From Gammaproteobacteria bacterium UBA2955 (GTDB taxonomy: Bacteria; Pseudomonadota; Gammaproteobacteria; Pseudomonadales; Azotimanducaceae), in NCBI GenBank assembly GCA_002348825.1, contig DEBN01000040.1, positions 1 to 6,518 on the forward strand: 6,518 nucleotides of DNA, written 5' to 3'. Positions 5,474 to 6,518 of the stretch are shown piece by piece. The translations under genes were made by a program, and so were the position numbers. The notes beneath the pieces are model-generated. The model made no database searches. It saw nothing but the letters and a program-made list of their open reading frames with translations, and had not been told where the DNA came from. Positions within the stretch are counted from its first letter, which is position 1. Each line of letters starts with the position of its first letter.

Positions 5474-6340
5474 ATGCCATTGAATGCCGCATGCGTCGGC
5501 CGCTCAACGGACTATATCGAACACGAGGTCGATGCACGCTGGCTTATGGCTTACGCCGCCAGTCTCGGCGACTGCAATCCAAAATATATGGACACCGCAG
5601 CAGGCACTGTGTGCGCGCACCCGTTATTCCCCGTATGCCTGGAGTGGCCGCCGATCTTGGCGACACGCGAATTACTCGGCGATGATCTAACCAACGACGA
5701 AAGCGCGCGCGGGGTCCACGCCGCGCATGACCTACACATTTTCCGCCCAATACTCGCGGGTACGACTCTGCGCACCAACGCGACCTTAATCAGCGTAAAG
5801 GCAATACAACCGGGTGCCGGCTACACGTTGCGATTAGATACCATCGATGCGGAAGATAATCTGGTCTGCCAGACCTTTCAATTTGGCATCTATCGTGGTG
5901 TCGCTGTGGAGGGCAGCAGCGAAGCCGCGAATTCGGCGCCCCCCCTGCCAACCGCCATACCACTAAATGAAAACGTTGTGCGAATTGCAGTGCCCGAAGG
6001 TTGTGCCCACATCTATACCGAATGCGCACGGATCTGGAACCCAATTCATACGGACCGCAAGTTCGCCCAAAATGCTGGATTGCCCGACATTATTCTGCAC
6101 GGTACCGCGACACTCGCGTTGTCGATTAGCGAACTGGTCACCGAGTTCACCGAGGGCCAACCCGATCGAGTTGTGCGCTTGGGCGGACGCTTCTCAGCCA
6201 TGGTGTTGATGCCTTCTGAGTTAACGCTGCGCACCAGCACCCCTCGTCGTGCGGCCGATGGCTACTCAACGGTAAGCTTCGCAGTGGCCAACACTCAGGG
6301 CGAACCGGCGATCAGCGCCGGTTTCTTCGTATTCAGATGA
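5474..6340 (+). CDS. Double-hotdog MaoC/FAS1-like dehydratase with split active-site residues
   Basis: This 288-residue protein has two hotdog halves. The N-terminal half contains WLMAYAASLGDCNPKYMD (23-40), the Y-A-x-x-x-G-D-x-N-P-x-Y form seen in FAS1-like/MaoC N-terminal dehydratase domains, then AHPLFPV (48-54) and HDLHIFRPILAGTTL (85-99). The C-terminal half has YTECARIWNPIHTDRKFAQNAGLPDIILHGTATLALS (181-217), clearly the MaoC hydratase-2 segment, with H192 kept but the usual catalytic Asp replaced by I187. Asp survives only in the N half (D33), where the His position is Y38. The probable role is hydration or dehydration of an enoyl/3-hydroxyacyl thioester in the cytoplasm, acting with reductase and dehydrogenase steps such as those encoded nearby. 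ATG 5474 has GGGGGA (5462-5467) six bases upstream. An amidase gene follows on the same strand after about 120 bp. Confidence 0.85.
   Translation: MPLNAACVGRSTDYIEHEVDARWLMAYAASLGDCNPKYMDTAAGTVCAHPLFPVCLEWPPILATRELLGDDLTNDESARGVHAAHDLHIFRPILAGTTLRTNATLISVKAIQPGAGYTLRLDTIDAEDNLVCQTFQFGIYRGVAVEGSSEAANSAPPLPTAIPLNENVVRIAVPEGCAHIYTECARIWNPIHTDRKFAQNAGLPDIILHGTATLALSISELVTEFTEGQPDRVVRLGGRFSAMVLMPSELTLRTSTPRRAADGYSTVSFAVANTQGEPAISAGFFVFR
6303..6323 (+). terminator. Stem-loop in the 3' end of the dehydratase gene, weak terminator candidate
   Basis: AACCGGCG (6303-6310) and CGCCGGTT (6316-6323) form a perfect 8-bp stem with the loop ATCAG, 14 bases before the TGA and followed by a short pyrimidine-rich tract (TCTTCGT). 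The geometry recalls an intrinsic terminator lying inside the coding end, but the T-run is poor and the amidase gene downstream may need read-through. It may equally be a coding coincidence. Confidence 0.25.
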
Positions 6341-6463
6341 ACCGCCAGCAATTACGCGTACCGCGAACCGAAACTAGTGTCGCAAAACAACTCGACATGA
6401 AAAGCGCTACGTTGCAATTTCTCTCGGTTGCTCTGTCAGCCGGCCCCCGCAATCAATCTACGA

Positions 6464-6518
6464 ATGAATACCATGCTTGAGAATGACTACATAAAATACG
6501 ACGCCTTGGGTTTAGCCG
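6464..6518 (+). CDS. Amidase family protein, N-terminus only (cut by window edge)
   Basis: The final bases encode MNTMLENDYIKYDALGLA, with possible starts at ATG 6464 or the in-frame ATG 6473. The string Y-x-x-YDALGLA is the usual opening of amidase-signature (GatA-like) hydrolases, whose Ser-Ser-Lys catalytic residues would lie beyond the edge. The family hydrolyses amide bonds of carboxamides or aryl/acyl amides. There is no clear Shine-Dalgarno before either ATG. It follows the dehydratase on the same strand, so co-transcription is possible. Only 18 residues are visible, so the call rests on that single motif. Confidence 0.5.
   Translation, partial: MNTMLENDYIKYDALGLA

Noticed and set aside
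6397..6480. Short 27-codon frame (MKSATLQFLSVALSAG...) before the amidase, possible leader peptide
   Set aside because: There is no ribosome site and no regulatory codon pattern, and it overlaps the amidase start in another frame; this is easily chance.
1..6518. CRISPR arrays, tRNA/rRNA genes, insertion sequences, attachment sites
   Set aside because: No regularly spaced direct repeats, cloverleaf sequences, transposase motifs or terminal inverted repeats were seen on either strand.

Overview
The window looks like a stretch of a bacterial chromosome, probably from a proteobacterium and perhaps a gammaproteobacterium. That placement rests on moderate-to-high GC by eye, compact gene spacing, clear Shine-Dalgarno sites, and a short-chain dehydrogenase that closely resembles Pseudomonas RhlG. 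No rRNA, tRNA, CRISPR array, transposase or phage gene was seen, and the taxon cannot be fixed from this sequence alone.

Layout, left to right. (1) 1-1539, plus: an FAD-dependent monooxygenase/oxidoreductase cut by the left edge just before its Rossmann motif. (2) 1494-2420, minus: a double-hotdog (MaoC-like) protein whose 3' end overlaps gene 1 tail-to-tail by 46 bp. (3) 2421-2535: a divergent intergenic region with a small dyad and a leader hairpin. (4) 2536-3330, plus: an RhlG-like NADP-dependent short-chain dehydrogenase with an intact active site. (5) 5027-3394, minus: a two-gene operon of a TauD/TfdA-type Fe(II)/2-oxoglutarate dioxygenase and a compact acyl-CoA-dehydrogenase-like flavoprotein, coupled by an ATGA overlap. 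(6) 5028-5473: a gene-poor stretch holding a frameshifted N-terminal relic of a cyclopropane-fatty-acid-synthase-like gene and a 19-bp dyad. (7) 5474-6340, plus: a second double-hotdog MaoC/FAS1-like dehydratase. (8) 6464-6518, plus: the first codons of an amidase, cut by the right edge.

How they may work together (inference): two hydratase-type proteins, a 3-oxoacyl/3-hydroxyacyl-type reductase, an acyl-CoA-dehydrogenase-like flavoprotein, an oxygenating flavoprotein, a 2OG dioxygenase and an amidase make up a beta-oxidation-like accessory catabolic or modification set. A carboxylic acid or CoA thioester with an oxidisable or amide-linked group is a reasonable class of substrate. There is no transporter, CoA ligase, thiolase or regulator in the window to narrow it further. 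Three genes are atypical at the active site: the acyl-CoA-dehydrogenase-like protein lacks the usual C-terminal catalytic glutamate, the right-hand dehydratase has its Asp and His in different halves, and the left-hand hotdog protein has no full hydratase-2 motif. These oddities, rather than a wholly new system, are what most deserve a second look.
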